Source of the DNA: Sphingobacterium sp. UBA6711
Lineage (GTDB): Bacteria; Bacteroidota; Bacteroidia; Sphingobacteriales; Sphingobacteriaceae
Assembly: GCA_002454415.1 (NCBI GenBank)
Contig: DKIT01000045.1
Span: forward strand, 242,422-268,669
Reading direction: 5' to 3'
Length of the DNA: 26,248 nt
Numbering within the stretch: the stretch's first letter is position 1; the number at the start of each line of letters is the position of its first letter. The notes beneath the pieces are model-generated. The model was not told the origin of the DNA, ran no database searches, and worked only from the letters and a program-made list of their open reading frames with translations. A program made the translations under genes and the position numbers. Below are positions 15,560-24,845 of this stretch, piece after piece.

Positions 15560-17488
15560 TTAATCAAATTTCCATCTCACAAACGCTTCTATAGCTTCGT
15601 AGTTAGCCAAACCTAATTGGTCATATAAAGCTGCTGTCTCGCTTGTGCGATCTTCTGCACGAACCCAGAACTCACGAGGGTCATCGCCAGGAAATACTGG
15701 TAAATCTTTTTGCGATTGATGTTTAAAGATTGCCAAGCGTTTGCGATAAACTTCTTGTGGAGACAAAGGAACTGCCATTTGGATCTCATGGATTGGATAT
15801 TCATGCCATGCCCCTCTATACAACCATAACCAGCAATCTTTGGTCCATTCGTCTGTTTTACTCAATCTGCTCAATGCTTCAAAGAGGATATCGAAACATA
15901 CTTTGTGCGTACCGTGCGGATCAGCGAAGTCACCCGCAGCAAATACCTGATGAGGTTTTACCTGACGCAACAATTCCATCGTTTGCTGAATGTCGTCCTC
16001 AAAGGATACATTTTTTGAAAACTTCTGTCTGTCATAGAATGGCAGATCCTGGAAATGGATATTTTCATCCGGCAAACCAACTAAACGAGCGCCCGCAATA
16101 GCCTCGCCTTTTCGGATCAATGCTTTAATTTTACGGACAAGTTCGGTATCGATCTGGTTTGGTTTTTTTGTTGCAAAAATTGCGCGCTCTTCATCATAGA
16201 TTCTACCGATCTGTGTAGCTTCAGTATCCGCACCGATTTGTTTCGCTAGATCTTCAGCAAACTCGAGATAACGTACGACATCATCATCCCAAACGGCTGT
16301 GTTACCACAGGTCTGGTAAGCAACATGGACGTTGTGCCCTTGGTCTGCCAAACGAATAAATGTACCTCCCATTGAGATAACATCATCATCCGGGTGTGGC
16401 GAAAATACAATTACATTCTTCTTCGCTGGGTTGGCACGTTCAGGACGTTGTGAATCGTCTACATTTGGTTTACCACCTGGCCATCCTGTAATCGTATGTT
16501 GAAGTTCATTGAATATACGAATGTTAATATTGTATGCAGGACCCGTCTCGGTCACGAGTTTGGCCATACCATGCGCATTATAATCTTCGTCTGTAAGTTT
16601 TAAGATCGGTTTTTTGATCTCTAAAGCTAACCAAACGACAGCTTTCTTAATTAATGTTGGTGTCCAAGTGACATCCTCTGCCAACCATGGAAGGTCGAAT
16701 CGCGTCAATAAAGACGCTGCAGCCTCATCAAGGATAAATTCAACATGATCTGACAATTGCAGATAGGTTGCAGGAATCTCAGATGAGATTTCACCTTCAA
16801 CAGCTTTTTTGATGATTTCAGCCTTTGTTTCTGTCCAGGCCATTAAAATAATCTCTCTTGCTTTGAAGATTGTACCCACCCCCATTGTAATGGCCTTTGT
16901 TGGCACATTTTCTTTACCTCCGAAAGCGCGTGAAGCGTCGCGACGGGTCAGGTCATCCAAAGTGACCACACGGGTACCTGAATTGGGTGCAGAACCTGGT
17001 TCATTGAATCCGATATGGCCTGTACGACCAATACCTAATAATTGAATATCTAAACCTCCTGCCGCTGTAATTTTCTGCTCGTAGGCTTCGCAGAATGCAT
17101 TGACTTGGTCTGGAGCTAAAGTACCATCTGGAATATTTACATTTGATGCATCAATGTCTACGTGATCAAACAAGTTTTTGTTCATAAATGTCACATAGCT
17201 CTGATCTGCATCGGGTTGCATAGGATAGTATTCGTCAAGATTGAAGGTAATCACGTTCTTAAAGCTTAAACCTTCTTCTTGATGCAAGCGAATCAATTCT
17301 TGATAGACTTTGACTGGTGTGGCACCAGTGGCGAGGCCCAGAACGGCCTTCTCACCTTTCTCTTGCTTTGCACGAATAATTTCAGCAATACGATTTGCAA
17401 CGTTTTTCGAAGCTGAATTTTGATCTGGATAGACGCTTACAGGGACTTTTTCAAAGCGTGTTTCTTCCAATAAATTTAATCTAGCCAT
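15560..17488 (-). CDS. nagB: Glucosamine-6-phosphate deaminase-like / LmbE (PIG-L) deacetylase-like fusion
   Basis: A 642-residue two-domain protein. Residues 1-270 are NagB-like: LATGATPVKVY (52-62), FNLDEYYP (82-89, catalytic D85) and GIGRTGHIGFNEPGS (152-166) with H158 and E163. Residues 355-640 are PIG-L/LmbE-like: SPHPDDD (363-369) and PHGTHKVC (524-531) supply the probable zinc ligands H365, D368 and H528. NagB converts glucosamine-6-phosphate to fructose-6-phosphate plus ammonia; LmbE relatives remove N-acetyl groups from GlcNAc derivatives. The fusion is a known Bacteroidota arrangement and could couple both steps. Oddly, the residue equivalent to E. coli NagB Asp141 is Thr156. Simple NagB is about 266 residues. 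Substrate and activity of the second domain are inferred only. Convergent with the GH20 gene. Confidence 0.88.
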   Translation of the reverse strand: MARLNLLEETRFEKVPVSVYPDQNSASKNVANRIAEIIRAKQEKGEKAVLGLATGATPVKVYQELIRLHQEEGLSFKNVITFNLDEYYPMQPDADQSYVTFMNKNLFDHVDIDASNVNIPDGTLAPDQVNAFCEAYEQKITAAGGLDIQLLGIGRTGHIGFNEPGSAPNSGTRVVTLDDLTRRDASRAFGGKENVPTKAITMGVGTIFKAREIILMAWTETKAEIIKKAVEGEISSEIPATYLQLSDHVEFILDEAAASLLTRFDLPWLAEDVTWTPTLIKKAVVWLALEIKKPILKLTDEDYNAHGMAKLVTETGPAYNINIRIFNELQHTITGWPGGKPNVDDSQRPERANPAKKNVIVFSPHPDDDVISMGGTFIRLADQGHNVHVAYQTCGNTAVWDDDVVRYLEFAEDLAKQIGADTEATQIGRIYDEERAIFATKKPNQIDTELVRKIKALIRKGEAIAGARLVGLPDENIHFQDLPFYDRQKFSKNVSFEDDIQQTMELLRQVKPHQVFAAGDFADPHGTHKVCFDILFEALSRLSKTDEWTKDCWLWLYRGAWHEYPIHEIQMAVPLSPQEVYRKRLAIFKHQSQKDLPVFPGDDPREFWVRAEDRTSETAALYDQLGLANYEAIEAFVRWKFD

Positions 17489-17631
17489 TTTTTATGGGTA
17501 TATTGATAAACGTGAATTACAAATTTATAAAATTAGTGCCTCAAGTTGAAGTAAAATTTTAATAAAGTAAACCTTTCTTAGCGATATTTTAAATAAAACC
17601 TTTTAGCTCGTATTTTAGTCGATAAATAAGG

Positions 17632-18780
17632 CTAAATCCTATTTAAAATCTCGATAGCGCTTAAGAGCGTATCGTCCTTTTTAGCGAAGCAGACACGCAA
17701 AACTTGCTGATTTGTAACCTCTTTATAAAATGCGGAAAGTGGAATGGTCGCAATTTTGTATTGCTCCGTCAGGAAACACGCAAACTCAAATTCTTTCTCT
17801 TCACTAATCGCACTATAATCTATGTTCAGGAAATAGGTCCCCTCACAGGGAAGAACGCGAAAACGGGATTCCTTTATTCCATCTTGCAACAAATTTCTCT
17901 TTTTCTCAAAAAATCCGGAAAGCCCTTTGACGTAATTTAGATCATCCAAATATTCAGCGATGGCAAATTGCATCGGCGTATTCACGCTAAAGACATTAAA
18001 TTGATGTACTTTTCTAAACTCATGCGTCAATTCTGGCGGAGCAATACAGTATCCTATCTTCCAACCGGTGGTATGCAATAGTTTTCCGAAAGAGGCGACC
18101 ACAAAACTTCGCTCGCGCAAAGCTGGAATGCCCAATACTGACTGCGGAACCTTACCGTCAAACACAATATGCTCATAGACTTCATCACTCAGCAACAGCG
18201 CGTTGGTCCCCTCCAATAAAGTTGCCAATTTGCCCAACTCCTCGCTCTCCAATACTTTTCCCGTTGGATTATTCGGATTATTGATAATGATCAATCGGGT
18301 TTTAGCATTCATTAATGTTGCCACATAATCCCAGTCTATCCTAAAATCGGGCGCCATTAATCGTACAGGTATCACTTTGCCCCCAAATAGCTCCACTGTA
18401 GGTGCATAACAATCGTATGCTGGCTCGAATATAATCACTTCATCTTCGGGCTTAATGACTGTGGCAATAGCTGTGAAGATCGCCTGTGTCCCCCCCGAAG
18501 TAATGGTCAACTCTTCCGTTGGGTCAATATCCACCTGATAGATTTCATGGTATTTTTTGACTATGGTATTACGTAGGGGCTGCGCGCCTATCATGGGTGC
18601 ATATTGGTTATGCCCGTTTTCCATTGCCTTGGATACCAATTGGACTAATTTTGGATCTGTTTCAAAATCAGGAAATCCCTGGGACAGATTTAGTGCTTTC
18701 TGCTGATTGGCGAGCATTGTCATCTTGGTAAAGATCGTCGTGCCGACATGTGGAAGTTTAGAAGTTAGGCTGAAGTTCAT
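17632..18780 (-). CDS. Class I/II aminotransferase, methionine aminotransferase (YbdL)-like
   Basis: A 382-residue fold-type I PLP aminotransferase. LNLSQGFPDFETDP (30-43) and NQYAPMIGAQPLR (58-70) are characteristic of the YbdL/kynurenine-aminotransferase branch. NNPNNPTG (167-174) contains the PLP-contacting Asn171; D199 and Y202 (SDEVYEH) follow, and the Schiff-base lysine is K233 in SFGKLLHTTGWKIGY. The C-terminal LRVCFA carries the carboxylate-binding Arg. E. coli YbdL (386 residues) prefers methionine, so methionine or aromatic amino-acid transamination is the likely role; exact specificity cannot be read. The gene is divergent from the TlpA-like gene across only 72 bases, so the two promoters lie back to back. 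Confidence 0.85.
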   Translation of the reverse strand: MNFSLTSKLPHVGTTIFTKMTMLANQQKALNLSQGFPDFETDPKLVQLVSKAMENGHNQYAPMIGAQPLRNTIVKKYHEIYQVDIDPTEELTITSGGTQAIFTAIATVIKPEDEVIIFEPAYDCYAPTVELFGGKVIPVRLMAPDFRIDWDYVATLMNAKTRLIIINNPNNPTGKVLESEELGKLATLLEGTNALLLSDEVYEHIVFDGKVPQSVLGIPALRERSFVVASFGKLLHTTGWKIGYCIAPPELTHEFRKVHQFNVFSVNTPMQFAIAEYLDDLNYVKGLSGFFEKKRNLLQDGIKESRFRVLPCEGTYFLNIDYSAISEEKEFEFACFLTEQYKIATIPLSAFYKEVTNQQVLRVCFAKKDDTLLSAIEILNRI

Positions 18781-18831
18781 TTTTTGACATTTTATTAATC
18801 TACCGAATTAGTGGATTTTATTATATTTGTA

Positions 18832-18839
18832 AATATATA
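18832..18839 (+). promoter_or_regulatory. Promoter -7 box of the TlpA-like gene
   Basis: TATATTTG is a perfect TAnnTTTG match. It lies 13 bases before ATG 18853, so an upstream in-frame ATG at 18811 cannot be the start from this promoter. The leader is short. Confidence 0.6.
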
Positions 18840-18852
18840 TAAGAATAGTAAC

Positions 18853-19542
18853 ATGATAAAATACATCACACTACTTTTTTTGGCGCTGCCATTCTTCGGT
18901 ATTGCACAGAAAAAGGAACTTACAAAAGAGGAGTATATCGCACGAGTCAAAGCTGCTCCGGATTCGATCTCAACACTCGTTGATTTACGCAGAGTTGGTG
19001 GATATGATCCTGTATACCCAGAACTTCAGGCACTTTACAATAACTTGAGCAACAATGTCAAAAATTCTACTGAGGGAAAGGAGTTTCAAGACTATCTGAA
19101 TACTTTGGAGACCGTTCAAATCGGTAAAATTGCGCCAGCATTTACGCAAAATGACACCAGTGGAAACCCTGTACAGCTGGCGGACTTCAAAGGGAAATAT
19201 GTGCTTCTTGACTTTTGGGCATCTTGGTGCGCACCGTGCCGACGTGAGAATCCGAATTTGGTAAAATCATATGCTAAGTATCAAAAAGATGGATTTGAGA
19301 TTTTGGGTGTATCGATGGATAAAGCCTCAGATAAAGCGAAATGGTTAAAAGCAATTCAGGATGACGGACTTACCTGGAAGCAAGTTGGCGATCTAAAAGG
19401 ATGGGACAATGAAGCCGGCGTGATGTATGATGTCAAGGCTATTCCAATGAATTTCTTGGTAGATCCAAACGGCAAAATCATTGCTAAATATTTACGAGGC
19501 GAAGAATTGGATAAAAAATTAGCCGAAATATTTAAAAAATAA
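18853..19542 (+). CDS. Exported TlpA/ResA-like thiol-disulfide oxidoreductase
   Basis: A 229-residue protein from ATG 18853 (MIKYITLLFLALPFFGIAQ), whose first 19 residues are a signal peptide. A helical N-terminal part (about 20-88) precedes an AhpC-TSA/thioredoxin fold: GKIAPAFTQND (about 91-101), FWASWCAPCRRENP (121-134) with redox pair C126/C129, and the cis-Pro loop AIPMNFLVDPNG. The WCAPC motif and periplasmic location point to reductive disulfide exchange, as in cytochrome c maturation or envelope thiol repair. Its electron donor is not in the window. A strong terminator separates it from the M16 peptidase gene, so the two are not an operon. Confidence 0.9.
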   Translation: MIKYITLLFLALPFFGIAQKKELTKEEYIARVKAAPDSISTLVDLRRVGGYDPVYPELQALYNNLSNNVKNSTEGKEFQDYLNTLETVQIGKIAPAFTQNDTSGNPVQLADFKGKYVLLDFWASWCAPCRRENPNLVKSYAKYQKDGFEILGVSMDKASDKAKWLKAIQDDGLTWKQVGDLKGWDNEAGVMYDVKAIPMNFLVDPNGKIIAKYLRGEELDKKLAEIFKK

Positions 19543-19595
19543 AGTTTCATCAGCATTGGATTATCCTTTCCTCTGCTGACATTTATATGAATGAG

Positions 19596-19635
19596 GAAAG
19601 AAGGCTGTCCCTGCGTACAGCCTTCTTCTTTTTGG
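19596..19635 (+). terminator. Intrinsic terminator of the TlpA-like gene
   Basis: Stem agaaggctgt (19599-19608) / acagccttct (19617-19626) with an 8-base loop and a downstream T-rich tract. Confidence 0.88.
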
Positions 19636-19884
19636 AGCAGAGTTGGAGATATTTTATAGCTGATATGGATTGATCTGCGATTTTTTCCTCAGCTGTAGTA
19701 AAACTGACCTATGAAATATATCCTTTATGTCTTGATTTTCTGCAAGTTGAAAACAGGAAAAACTGCGGGTTAAGACAGGAAATAACCGCCTTTTAAAGTC
19801 TTTTTCTTGTTTTGTTTATATATTTCAATCTTTTTTATTGTATTGTTTAGTTGTCGTTGTATTAACTGCTGTTAATTGCGATTA

Positions 19885-19915
19885 TTGCTGTAAATAATCT
19901 TGTTGTATAATTTTA
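19885..19915 (+). promoter_or_regulatory. Candidate M16 peptidase promoter
   Basis: TTG (19885-19887), then 20 bases, then TAATTTTA (19908-19915, 7 of 8 with TAnnTTTG). Spacing fits the Bacteroidota sigma-70-type promoter. The start codon follows 35 bases later. Confidence 0.5.
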
Positions 19916-19950
19916 CCTTAAGTCATAAAAACATTTAAATCATTCTGATT

Positions 19951-22890
19951 ATGAATCTAAAATTTAAAACAATGGCTTTTATTTCGCTATTGTTTATCAC
20001 CACCGGTATTCAGGCCCAAGTCGGGAAATACCAATGGAAGGAATCCTCGGAAGGGGGATATACCTATAGGTATGTGACCAACGATCCGGTTCAAACCCGT
20101 TTTTATAAGTTAAAAAATGGTCTTACCGTTATTCTTAGTCCTAATAATAAACAGCCGCGTATACAAGCTTATATTGCAACCAAGGCGGGCAGTAAAACCG
20201 ACCCCAAGGACCATACAGGATTGGCCCATTATCTGGAGCATATGCTTTTTAAGGGCACCGACAAGTTTGGTAGCCTGGATTGGTCCAAAGAAAAGCCATT
20301 GCTTGATCAGATAGACGGTCTGTACGAAAAATACAATCACAGCACTGATACTAATGAGCGGACAGCAATCTATAAAGAAATTGACCGTGTATCGGGAGAG
20401 GCTTCGAAATATGCGATTCCGAATGAATATGATAAATTGATGAGCAGTATGGGGTCTAATGGAACCAATGCTTTTACATCTTTTGAGCAAACGGTTTATG
20501 TAGAAGATATTCCCAATAATGTGATTGACAAGTATTTGGCAGTGCAGGCGGAACGTTTCAGAAATCCTATTCTACGTTTATTCCATACCGAATTGGAATC
20601 CGTCTACGAGGAAAAAAACATTAGTTTGGACAATGATAACAGAAAATCCATCGAAGCAATTTTTGCGGCCATGTTTCCGAATAACAATTATGGAAAACAA
20701 ACGGTATTGGGATCTGTAGATCATCTTAAAAACCCATCGCTCAAGGCGATCCGTGAATACTATAATACCTATTATGTCCCGAATAATATGGGGGTGATTA
20801 TGTCGGGGGATTTTGATCCAACAGATATTGTAAAACGTATTGATAAGGCTTTCTCTGGTATGAAATCTAAGCCAGTTCCGACCTATACGTTTGAAAAGGA
20901 GCAGGCTATTACCAGTCCTATCACAAAGACCGTCACAGGACCGGCATCCGATTACATCCTGTTAGGGTTCCGTTTTCCTGGAGCTGCCGATCCCGATGCG
21001 CAAATGCTGAATCTGATGGCCAATGTACTGACTAATGGATCTGCTGGTTTGATTGACCTTGATCTTGTTAAGTCTCAAAAATTATTGGGTGCCGGCGCAT
21101 TTCCTTATGTATTGAAAGATTACTCGATGTTGATTCTTCAAGGGAACCCAGGGGCGGGACAGAGTCTTGATGACGTCAAGAAATTATTGTTGGGCGAGCT
21201 TGATAAATTGAGAAAAGGCGAGTTTTCAGATGATTTGCTTACTTCTATTGTGAACAATGAAAAGAAAGCACAGATCAAACTTTTTGATAACTATACCGGT
21301 ACTGCCGAACAGTTAATGTCGGGATTTACCTCAGAGCTTGATTGGGCAAAAGAATTGGCTTATACGGATCGTTTGTCTAAAGTGACCAAAGAAGATATCA
21401 TACGTTTTGCGAATAAATATCTTTCTGATGTTAACTATGTCGCGATCCATAAGGAAAAAGGTAAGGACGATAAGGTGGATAAGGTAGTTAAGCCAGCCAT
21501 TACACCGATTACTGTGAATCGCAACGTAGAATCTGCCTTTTTGAAGCAGATCAATGCAATGCCTGAGCAGGATATTAAGCCGCTGTGGATCAATTTTGAG
21601 AAAGATATGGCTACAGCCAAATTGAAGGATTTGGATGTTTTGGCTGTTCAGAATAAAAACAACGAACTGTTTAGCCTGACATATCACTTCGACTTTGGAA
21701 GTTGGGACAACAAGTTGCTTGGGCTTGCGGTAGGCTACTTAGAGTTTTTGGGAACGAAGGATAAGAGCAGCGAAGAGTTTAGCAAATCCTTTTACAAATT
21801 GGCGTCAGACTTTTCGGTCACGTCGGGCAATGAGGAAAGTAGTGTTTCGGTTTCTGGTCTAAATAGTAATTTTGTCGCATCGATCAGCCTATTGCAAGAT
21901 CTTATGCACAATTGTGTAGTGGACGAGGTCGCTTTTAAAGCTTACATTGGACGACTGAAAAAGTCAAGAGCAAATGCAAAGGAAAATAAAGCAACCATCA
22001 TGGAAGGGCTAAAAGCCTATGCGCGCTATGGTGCAAAAAATCCGTTCAACTATACCTACAGTGATCAAGAGCTTGATGGCTTAAAAGCTGCAGATCTGGT
22101 TGCGGTGCTACACAATCTTGCAAATGCCAAGCATCGTATTCTGTATTACGGGCCTCAGGGCATAACCGAGCTAGTGAAGAATCTTAAACCTTTAAAGAAT
22201 AATAATTCACCCTATTTTGCGATTGAGAAAGGTTTGAAATTTGAGGAAAAGCCGACAATGGATAACAGGGTTCTGTTTGCACAGTATGCCATGAAACAGG
22301 CCGAAGTCTTTTGGATTAGAAATGCGGGCTTATTTGATAAAAATCAACTACCGACTATCGCATTTTTTAATGGTTATTTTGGCGGCGGAATGGGCAGTAT
22401 TGTCTTCCAGACGCTCCGTGAATCAAAGGCACTGGCTTATACTACATATGCTTATTATGGACAGCCTCAGAAGAAAGAAAACCATGGTATGGTCGGCGCA
22501 TATATCGGTACACAATCGGATAAGTTTAAAGATGCTATTGCCGGAATGAACGAGCTGTTGAATGAACTTCCTGAATCGAAAGTGGGTTTGGAATCTATTC
22601 GTACCAATCTGCTGAAATCTTTGGCAAGCGAGCGTATTACGGGGGCGGGTATTCTTTCGAGTTATTTGGCTGTACAGCGACGTGGACTTACAGAAGATTC
22701 CAGAAAAGTAATTTTTGAAAAGCTTCCTCAGCTTACGTATTCCGATCTGAAGACCTTTCATGCCGATAATATTAGCCATAAGCCTTATATTTACTGTATT
22801 GTTGGCGATGAAAAAGACCTCAATGCGGAGACCGTTTCTAGCTTGGGTAGTATGCAGAAACTTAGCCTGAATGAAATTTTTGGTTACTAA
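19951..22890 (+). CDS. Exported M16 family zinc metallopeptidase (pitrilysin-like, two-domain)
   Basis: A 979-residue protein with a signal peptide (MNLKFKTMAFISLLFITTGIQA, cleavage near residue 23). The inverted zinc motif HYLEH (H93, E96, H97) sits in GLAHYLEHMLFKGT. The third ligand is Glu221 (or 220) in ELESVYEEKN, after an insertion of about 45 residues relative to pitrilysin. GSNGTNAFTSFEQTVY (168-183) is the conserved substrate-cleft strand. The C-terminal half (about 520-979) is a second M16 repeat lacking HxxEH and carrying FNGYFGGGMGSIVFQTLRESKALAY. One active plus one inactive half in a clamshell is standard. It is periplasmic, probably degrading peptides or transit fragments. It is monocistronic. 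Confidence 0.93.
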   Translation: MNLKFKTMAFISLLFITTGIQAQVGKYQWKESSEGGYTYRYVTNDPVQTRFYKLKNGLTVILSPNNKQPRIQAYIATKAGSKTDPKDHTGLAHYLEHMLFKGTDKFGSLDWSKEKPLLDQIDGLYEKYNHSTDTNERTAIYKEIDRVSGEASKYAIPNEYDKLMSSMGSNGTNAFTSFEQTVYVEDIPNNVIDKYLAVQAERFRNPILRLFHTELESVYEEKNISLDNDNRKSIEAIFAAMFPNNNYGKQTVLGSVDHLKNPSLKAIREYYNTYYVPNNMGVIMSGDFDPTDIVKRIDKAFSGMKSKPVPTYTFEKEQAITSPITKTVTGPASDYILLGFRFPGAADPDAQMLNLMANVLTNGSAGLIDLDLVKSQKLLGAGAFPYVLKDYSMLILQGNPGAGQSLDDVKKLLLGELDKLRKGEFSDDLLTSIVNNEKKAQIKLFDNYTGTAEQLMSGFTSELDWAKELAYTDRLSKVTKEDIIRFANKYLSDVNYVAIHKEKGKDDKVDKVVKPAITPITVNRNVESAFLKQINAMPEQDIKPLWINFEKDMATAKLKDLDVLAVQNKNNELFSLTYHFDFGSWDNKLLGLAVGYLEFLGTKDKSSEEFSKSFYKLASDFSVTSGNEESSVSVSGLNSNFVASISLLQDLMHNCVVDEVAFKAYIGRLKKSRANAKENKATIMEGLKAYARYGAKNPFNYTYSDQELDGLKAADLVAVLHNLANAKHRILYYGPQGITELVKNLKPLKNNNSPYFAIEKGLKFEEKPTMDNRVLFAQYAMKQAEVFWIRNAGLFDKNQLPTIAFFNGYFGGGMGSIVFQTLRESKALAYTTYAYYGQPQKKENHGMVGAYIGTQSDKFKDAIAGMNELLNELPESKVGLESIRTNLLKSLASERITGAGILSSYLAVQRRGLTEDSRKVIFEKLPQLTYSDLKTFHADNISHKPYIYCIVGDEKDLNAETVSSLGSMQKLSLNEIFGY

Positions 22891-22918
22891 GTTTTTTTAA
22901 AGAATATAGTTTTATCAT

Positions 22919-22955
22919 TAGGGGCCTACGTTCAATAACGGTGGCCCCTTTTATA
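22919..22955 (+). terminator. Terminator of the M16 peptidase gene
   Basis: Stem ggggcc (22921-22926) / ggcccc, extended by cgtt/aacg after two mismatches, followed by tttt. Confidence 0.7.
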
Positions 22956-23113
22956 TGTTTCTGAGTTGCAGAAGCAATTTATAAACAGTTTTGAAACCAT
23001 GAAACTTTTCTTCGTCATGTATTTGCTACGTTTTTGGGTAAAATAATTAGACTATTACGAATTGTAAGGCAGGAAGGTTTCGTTAATGTTTTGGGATTAC
23101 AAAAGAAGTCTTT

Positions 23114-24067
23114 CTAAAGTTTTTTCACATATTCTCCTATTCTATCAATAAAAACGTCAAATTCGGGTTGACCGTTATAGTAAAGAGCGGCTGAACTTTG
23201 GTACCTATTCTTAAAGGATTTTCGTACTTCCATATTATGAAGCAGAAACGCTTGATTTTCGGCGATGGGAATTTCAAAGTCCGTTTTTGGGAATCGTTTA
23301 GCTTTGTGAACATAATAAGCATCGGTGCCAATGAACGCTTGTATCTCTTTCTGCTCCAACAGACAGTAAATATCATAATATTGCCTCATAAAATTAACGT
23401 CTTTGTTGCCTGTCTCAACTTCCTTTCGGAATTTGGTAGCGATGGTCTGCAACTTTTCAACAAATGTATACCGTGGGTCGTAGCAAATTATATCAACCGC
23501 TCGGTTATCAATGATGTTCACATTATTTTGGACTGCCCTATCATAAGCCCAAGAGCTTATTGAAACTTTACTATTGGGAGCAATATCATCAAAACCTGCT
23601 TCCAATAATATTCCGTCTTTGACACCATCTATCGGAGTTGTATGACTATTGTAGTGTAACCTAATCCCTCCACTACGGTAATAGTTCGTATCATCGAATA
23701 AGATATCTCTTTCTACGGAAACTATTCCATCTATCTTTATGGAATCAGAAAGCCAGTCATAGAAGTTTTTTCTTGCTGCTATGGTATTTGGTTTTGTATT
23801 GTTGGGGTTTTCGTTGACTTTAAGTTCAGCAGGTGGTTTGATATGTATATCGATATCTTCTGAAAAACGCTCAATGATTTTAAAGCCCTTGGATAAAGAT
23901 GTACCGCCTTTCAGTTCAAATCCATATCCTTGTTTTTGCAGGCCGTAAAGGCTGTGCATAATCCAGTAGTCTTTTTCTAACAGTCCGGCTTGTATTCCTG
24001 TTTCGTATTCAAGGATACGAAGCAAATCCGCAAATTGCGAATGGTTATGGAGAAAATCAACGGGCAT
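23114..24067 (-). CDS. AbiEii/AbiGii-type nucleotidyltransferase toxin
   Basis: A 317-residue member of the DUF1814 nucleotidyltransferase family. The fingerprint is ELKGGTSLSKGFKIIERFSEDIDIHI (51-76): GGTSL with a following Lys, and D71-x-D73 as the metal-binding pair. The Lys-containing motif PRYTFVEKLQTIATKF lies at about 199-213 and the catalytic RQYYDIYCLL motif near 228-237. Relatives transfer nucleotides onto tRNA or other acceptors and block growth, giving phage abortive infection when released from the antitoxin. The start ATG 24067-24065 lies inside the antitoxin gene, whose TGA is at 24059-24057, an 11-base overlap that implies translational coupling. All key motifs look intact, so the toxin should be functional. 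Confidence 0.9.
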   Translation of the reverse strand: MPVDFLHNHSQFADLLRILEYETGIQAGLLEKDYWIMHSLYGLQKQGYGFELKGGTSLSKGFKIIERFSEDIDIHIKPPAELKVNENPNNTKPNTIAARKNFYDWLSDSIKIDGIVSVERDILFDDTNYYRSGGIRLHYNSHTTPIDGVKDGILLEAGFDDIAPNSKVSISSWAYDRAVQNNVNIIDNRAVDIICYDPRYTFVEKLQTIATKFRKEVETGNKDVNFMRQYYDIYCLLEQKEIQAFIGTDAYYVHKAKRFPKTDFEIPIAENQAFLLHNMEVRKSFKNRYQSSAALYYNGQPEFDVFIDRIGEYVKKL

Positions 24068-24680
24068 GTTTGACGTTGTTTGTATTTGTGCGATTCAGGA
24101 CATTGATTTTAGAAACGACCGGAGCCAATAATTTCTGGGTTGTGGCTGTACCGTATAGTGCAACGGAATGTGCTAATTTTCGAGTACCCATTGTTTCAGC
24201 CTTTTTTAACACATTTCTTAAAACCTCTTGTTTGTCCTCTGCAAGCCTGTCAAGGTTATTGACCAAATCAACCAATAGGAATTCGGGTGTGAGTTTATTT
24301 GGAAAATGATGTTTTACCTGAAAATCGAATTTCCGATTACCGAGCGTAAACTCGCCATGCCTTTTGTGGTTATATACTGTGCGTAGATTGTACAGTTGGG
24401 TTGTACCAACGCCCAAACTATTGTATAAGTTTGGAGAAGTCAGCAAAAAGCGGTCGTCTTTTAGGAAGCTACGGACCAACACATCTTCTTCAGGTGGGGT
24501 TTTACCGAAAGCTGTTTCCTTAGGATAGTAATATACCCCTTGGGAGAGTTTTTGAAGTGTGCCATCTTTTAACAAGGCATCAAGATGCCTATCCACGGAC
24601 CTGGACCATTTTACCAAGTCTATCCTACGGTAAACTTCTCCCTTTTTTAGATGTTTTTTTAGTTCATCGAGCTTTGTCAT
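24057..24680 (-). CDS. AbiEi-type antitoxin (DUF6088 / winged-helix)
   Basis: A 207-residue protein directly upstream of, and overlapping, the AbiEii-type toxin gene. Residues 13-54 (EVYRRIDLVKWSRSVDRHLD... to GVYYYPK) form a winged helix-turn-helix of the AbiEi_3_N/DUF6088 type. The rest, with RFLLTSPNLYNSLGVGTTQL (about 77-96), resembles the AbiEi C-terminal domain. In characterised AbiE systems the antitoxin does not bind the toxin tightly (type IV) and represses its own promoter, so this protein probably autoregulates. Near-consensus boxes (GATATTTG and GAATTTTG on the minus strand, about 24700-24715) lie 20-30 bases upstream. The gene order antitoxin-toxin is canonical. Confidence 0.87.
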   Translation of the reverse strand: MTKLDELKKHLKKGEVYRRIDLVKWSRSVDRHLDALLKDGTLQKLSQGVYYYPKETAFGKTPPEEDVLVRSFLKDDRFLLTSPNLYNSLGVGTTQLYNLRTVYNHKRHGEFTLGNRKFDFQVKHHFPNKLTPEFLLVDLVNNLDRLAEDKQEVLRNVLKKAETMGTRKLAHSVALYGTATTQKLLAPVVSKINVLNRTNTNNVKHAR

Positions 24681-24845
24681 AAGCGATTGCTTTATTTACA
24701 AATATCCAAAATTCCTACGATATGTAAAAATATGAATTGAAAATTCATGCAAAATATAGACTATTATCCTCAATACTTTGAGAAAGGATAAGGTTTGATT
24801 CGATATATCCCCAAATCTTCGTTGTTATATTTCCTTCTGGCCTCG

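Larger units (their letters stand above)
19543..19950. other. 408-base intergenic region before the M16 peptidase gene
   Basis: It holds the TlpA-like gene terminator and the candidate M16 promoter. The 250 bases between them are AT-rich and no gene was recognised in them. Confidence 0.4.

Noticed and set aside
18811..18852. Upstream 14-codon extension of the TlpA-like gene
   Set aside because: It contains the perfect -7 promoter box and would bury the signal peptide; ATG 18853 gives a clean one.
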